Below the pieces are notes generated by a model, which worked only from the letters and a program-made list of their open reading frames with translations, had not been told where the DNA came from and made no database searches. The position numbers were made by a program, and so were the translations under genes. From Terriglobia bacterium (GTDB taxonomy: Bacteria > Acidobacteriota > Terriglobia > Bryobacterales > Bryobacteraceae), in the NCBI GenBank assembly GCA_025350105.1, contig JANXYJ010000201.1, positions 1 through 64,000 of the forward strand: DNA of 64,000 bases, given 5' to 3'. Every line of letters begins with the position of its first letter. Position 1 is the stretch's first letter. Positions 61,087-64,000 of this stretch are shown in pieces.

Positions 61087-62349
61087 TCAGCAGGCTGCCA
61101 GGGCTTGCTCAAAATCGGCGAGAAGATCGCGCCAGTCTTCAGTTCCCGCCGAGACGCGGACCAGGCCGTCGGTAACACCGGATTCGGCCAGTTCCTGCAC
61201 CGTCATGCCGGAGTGCGTGGTGGTTTTCGGATGGCACACCAGCGATTCCACACCGCCCAAGGAAACCGCGTTACGTGCGATTTTCAGATTGCGCAGAAAA
61301 TCGAACGCAGCGGGCTTGCCGCCCTTGAAGTCCAACGAGAAAACTCCGCCTGGGAAATCGCATTGCTTTTTGAAGATGCGGATCTGTTCGCCATCTTCAA
61401 ACAACGTGGGGTAGATGACGCGGTGGAGCTTGGCATGACCGTGCAGCGCCTCTGCCAACCTCTGCGCGTTCTTGCTTTGCCGGTTCATGCGCAGGCCTAC
61501 TGTGGGCAGGCGGCTATCCAGCATCCAACATTCGTCGGGTTGCAGGATATTGCCGAACATCACGCGGCGATTGCGCAAAGTTTGAATGATTTCCGGATCG
61601 TTGGCCAGGGCAATGCCCGCAAGCATATCGCTGAAACCCGCCAGATACTTGGTGGCGGAGTACAACACCAGATGCGCGCCCAGATTCAGAGGATGTTGAA
61701 ACGCGGGCCCCAGAAATGTGTTGTCGACAATCACCATCGGGCGATCCGGATGGCGCGCCGCAGCGGCGGAGGCGCGCTCAATATCGGTCATCGTCAAAGT
61801 AGGATTGGCGGGTGTTTCCAAATACACCATGCAACAGTTGGGCGCGGCGGCAATAGCCGCATCCAGGCCCGCCGTATCGCCCGACGCCACCGCGATCCCC
61901 TTCATGTGCAAAGGGCCCAGGAACTGGTGAATCAAACCCGTGGTGCCTCCGTATAACGGAGTGGTGTACACGATGGTTCCATCCAAACGGCCGAAGGTGA
62001 AGAAGGCCGTCATGATGGCCGCCATGCCGGAGTTGAAAACCGCCGCCGCGCGCGCACCGGCCTCCAGCGGGACAATTTGATCCTCCAGAATTTCGGCGTT
62101 GGGATGCGAAATGCGCGAATAGATCAGGTCCGGACGCTGGCCTTCGGGAACCGCGATCTTTCCGGTGGCTGTGGCAAAGGCGTGCTCGGCAGCTTCGGGA
62201 GTAGAAAAAACATAAGTGGAGCTGCGGAACACAGCAGGCCGCGCCGATCCTACCGAAAGGCTGGGATCGAAACCGCGCGTAAGCACGGCGGTGTGCGGAC
62301 GGTGATCAGGGTGGCGGGGGTCGACTTTAGACTTGGCTATGTCAGACAT
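61087..62349 (-). CDS. Cystathionine gamma-synthase/methionine gamma-lyase-family PLP enzyme
   Basis: 420 residues, family length. LIYSRISHPNAEILEDQI, VFNSGMAAIMTAFFTFG and the PLP-lysine region LVLYSATKYLAGFSDML are diagnostic for Cys/Met-metabolism PLP enzymes; the aromatic at the substrate site (LYGG) is present. It could be cystathionine gamma-synthase, a gamma-lyase or an O-acetylhomoserine sulfhydrylase; position gives no decision. No other Met genes are adjacent. Confidence 0.85.
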   Translation of the reverse strand: MSDIAKSKVDPRHPDHRPHTAVLTRGFDPSLSVGSARPAVFRSSTYVFSTPEAAEHAFATATGKIAVPEGQRPDLIYSRISHPNAEILEDQIVPLEAGARAAAVFNSGMAAIMTAFFTFGRLDGTIVYTTPLYGGTTGLIHQFLGPLHMKGIAVASGDTAGLDAAIAAAPNCCMVYLETPANPTLTMTDIERASAAAARHPDRPMVIVDNTFLGPAFQHPLNLGAHLVLYSATKYLAGFSDMLAGIALANDPEIIQTLRNRRVMFGNILQPDECWMLDSRLPTVGLRMNRQSKNAQRLAEALHGHAKLHRVIYPTLFEDGEQIRIFKKQCDFPGGVFSLDFKGGKPAAFDFLRNLKIARNAVSLGGVESLVCHPKTTTHSGMTVQELAESGVTDGLVRVSAGTEDWRDLLADFEQALAAC

Positions 62350-62458
62350 GGCGATTCCAGTCTACAGCGGGCCAGCCGGTGATGATGGTTTTCTGCGGCA
62401 CGGCTTGCTGCGATACCGGCCGGTTCGTGTATTGTAGAAACTGGAAGGAACAATCAAA

Positions 62459-62848
62459 ATGCGGATCCGGTCACTGTTCGTCACGAAGTTCATCACCAAA
62501 CTTTTCTGTGGCAGCGTTTTGCTTGCTGCCTTCGCCTATGCGCACGGCGGCTTTGAACACGTCATCGGCAACGTGGTAAAAGTCGCTGACAATGTGCTGA
62601 CCGTTAAGACATCCACTGGCAACGTGGATGTCAAAATCGACGCCAAGACGGAAGTGAGCAAGAACAAAGTGAAGGCCACGGTGAGCGACCTGACACCGGG
62701 TACCCGCGTGGTGATCGACATTCCCGAAGGCCCCGAAGGCAGCGCGCCGGCGAAGGAACGGGTCGCGCACGCGATCAAAATTGGAGCGGCCACCGGAACC
62801 ACCGCCGCGCCCGCAGCCGAGCATGCCGGCCACGGCGATCACAAGTAA
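62459..62848 (+). CDS. Exported DUF5666-like small protein with His-rich tail
   Basis: 129 residues with a signal peptide (LFCGSVLLAAFAYA). The mature domain has FEHVIGNVVKVADNVLTVKT and VDVKIDAKTEVSKNK, strand pairs typical of DUF5666-type beta-barrels, then an acidic/basic region and a His-rich tail (AEHAGHGDHK) that could bind metal. ATG preceded by AAGGAA at 10 bases. Single gene. Confidence 0.72.
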   Translation: MRIRSLFVTKFITKLFCGSVLLAAFAYAHGGFEHVIGNVVKVADNVLTVKTSTGNVDVKIDAKTEVSKNKVKATVSDLTPGTRVVIDIPEGPEGSAPAKERVAHAIKIGAATGTTAAPAAEHAGHGDHK

Positions 62849-63082
62849 GGCCAGCTTCCCCAGTCCGTTTCGCCGACGGGCCTAACCACAGTCGAGACCA
62901 GTAGTCATCGCCCGCCAACTGCGCCGTCCTCTTCCGCATCATAGCGGAACTTCGGCCGAGCTCTGTTATCCAAGCCATGTTATCGTAGTGAAATCACTCG
63001 TCAAAAGCGCCTGCTTTTGCGTCCGCCCGGCCGGAGACCCGGGTTCGGTTCCCCCGTTTTGACTTTTGGTTTCGATTTTTAG
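62849..63082. other. Intergenic stretch containing a tRNA-like remnant
   Basis: The segment 63000-63063 has ends GTCAAAA and TTTTGAC that pair perfectly and a T-arm-like GGGTTCGGTTCCC. The 64-base span is too short for a full tRNA, and the central part folds instead as a CAAAAGC/GCTTTTG hairpin (63002-63008 with 63013-63019). I regard it as a degraded tRNA gene or a coincidental structured element ahead of the flippase gene; not annotated as a tRNA. Confidence 0.35.
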
Positions 63083-64000
63083 ATGATCGCCCAACCGGTG
63101 GAAGCAGCTGCACGGAGCGCTCCTTCCCACCTTTCACAACTCGACTTCAGCGCCAAACTGGAAATCAGTAGTGGCGTGGCCGCCCTTGTCGCGCAGGCGG
63201 TTCAACTGGTTCTCTACACCGGAACCGCCGTTGTGCTGGCCCGCATCCTTACGCCGGAGGCGTACGGATTATTTGGAATTGCGCTGGCCGTTGTCGCGTT
63301 TTTGGGCATCGCGAAAGACGCCGGTATGATCGCGCCGGTGATTCAAAGCGCCACCCTCAGCCGGCCCCAGTTGGATACGCTGTTCTGGTTCACCGCCGGC
63401 GGCGGACTGCTGCTGATGTTGGCGGCGCTCCTGGCGGCCCCTCTCACCGGACTATTTTATAAAGATGCCCGGCTGATCCCGCTGACGCAGACATTGGCGT
63501 TGACGCTCTTCATCAGCGGCCTGTCCACCCCGCACCGGGCGCTTTTGCGCCGCCAAATGCGATTCACCGTACTGGCACGGTGTGAATGTGCCGCCGCGGC
63601 CGCGGGCTGCGCGGTGGCTATCGTGTCGGCGATTCGCGGAGGCAGCTACTGGGCGCTGGTGTGGTTGTATCTCACCACCGAAATTGTGCAAACGTTGCTG
63701 ACGGTGCTGGTTTCCGGCTGGCTGCTGGGTTGGCTGCCAGGTTGGCCCAGGCGCGCTACCGGCATCCGGCCCTTGCTTCGCTTCGGCGGCTTGGTGATTG
63801 CCTTCGATTTCATCGGCTACCTGAACTATCGCTTCGACAATCTTCTGGTGGGCCGCTACCTGGGAGCCGCCGCGCTCGGTTTCTACGACAAGGCCTATCA
63901 GTTTCTACTGCTGCCCATCAATCAGATCAACGGGCCCATTTCGGGCGTGGCGCAATCGGCGATGAGCCTGGCGCAAGACGCTCCGCATCTCTACCGTGCG
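63083..64000 (+). CDS. Polysaccharide/lipid-linked oligosaccharide flippase (truncated by window edge)
   Basis: ATG at 63083; the frame is open through the last base (306 codons visible). Multi-span membrane protein (at least eight hydrophobic helices). Early ARILTPEAYGLFGIALAVVAFLG and the later RFDNLLVGRYLGAAALGFYD are typical of Wzx/polysaccharide-synthase-type flippases (MOP superfamily) that export oligosaccharide precursors of lipopolysaccharide or exopolysaccharide. The C-terminus lies outside. It probably opens a surface-polysaccharide gene cluster to the right of the window. Confidence 0.85.
   Translation, partial: MIAQPVEAAARSAPSHLSQLDFSAKLEISSGVAALVAQAVQLVLYTGTAVVLARILTPEAYGLFGIALAVVAFLGIAKDAGMIAPVIQSATLSRPQLDTLFWFTAGGGLLLMLAALLAAPLTGLFYKDARLIPLTQTLALTLFISGLSTPHRALLRRQMRFTVLARCECAAAAAGCAVAIVSAIRGGSYWALVWLYLTTEIVQTLLTVLVSGWLLGWLPGWPRRATGIRPLLRFGGLVIAFDFIGYLNYRFDNLLVGRYLGAAALGFYDKAYQFLLLPINQINGPISGVAQSAMSLAQDAPHLYRA

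Overview
The window comes from a GC-rich (about 60%) Gram-negative soil-type chromosome. Several traits point to the Acidobacteriota, most likely the Solibacter/Bryobacter group: an Oar-like TonB-dependent receptor with an N-terminal carboxypeptidase-regulatory domain, three exported PQQ dehydrogenases, a lipid-anchored cytochrome c'-like protein, Tat-exported carbohydrate enzymes, a YtxJ-type protein and many exported proteins of a familiar acidobacterial style. The assignment is inferred from gene content; there is no rRNA in the window.

Layout. 1-2300: the edge of an IS3-type insertion sequence abuts a broken cytochrome c'-type lipoprotein gene, followed by three small unknown genes. 2412-8297: a six-copy 18-bp repeat lies upstream of a tight five-gene operon. 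It encodes a coiled-coil protein, a membrane protein joining a roadblock/longin-like cytoplasmic domain to an OmpA-like domain, a Ras-like small GTPase, a hybrid histidine kinase and a sigma-54 response regulator. I consider this the strongest candidate for a little-described system. 8298-14857: mostly membrane and exported unknowns, then a GAF histidine kinase with its LuxR-type regulator. 14905-24402: housekeeping genes (rlpA-like, coaX, recR, ybaB, dnaX, the SRP RNA, tRNA-Arg(CCU), purD). A foreign-looking membrane gene interrupts the usual dnaX-ybaB-recR order, and a tandem pair of exported paralogues follows the SRP RNA. 24550-35939: a large hybrid kinase, then a gamma-resorcylate decarboxylase-like enzyme, a SnoaL-like protein, a PQQ dehydrogenase and stress or small-molecule enzymes (YtxJ, Ohr, a PhnB-like VOC protein, a cupin).

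36235-38040: a compact AT-richer two-gene cassette (ATPase plus DUF4276/TOPRIM-like protein) ending in a strong terminator, with the look of an anti-phage module. 38084-42516: GTP-type PEP carboxykinase, exported unknowns and a 4-oxalomesaconate hydratase-like enzyme. 42568-44622: a complete IS1595-type element bounded by 33-bp inverted repeats that carries two passenger genes (a DUF3800 protein and a 48-residue basic peptide). 44699-62848: a catabolic region. It has a second PQQ dehydrogenase; a Tat-exported sulfatase, a GH140-like hydrolase and a TIM-barrel isomerase in one operon beside a TonB-dependent receptor; a cytochrome c gene overlapping a third PQQ dehydrogenase; an exported creatininase-family protein; a vanadium haloperoxidase-like protein with altered pocket residues; and a PLP gamma-synthase/lyase. 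63083 to the edge: a truncated polysaccharide flippase.

Recurring sequence features include three genes whose last codons and stop codon are repeated in short tandem copies, and several repeat-encoded low-complexity segments. Functions are inferred from motifs read by eye; no database search was run.
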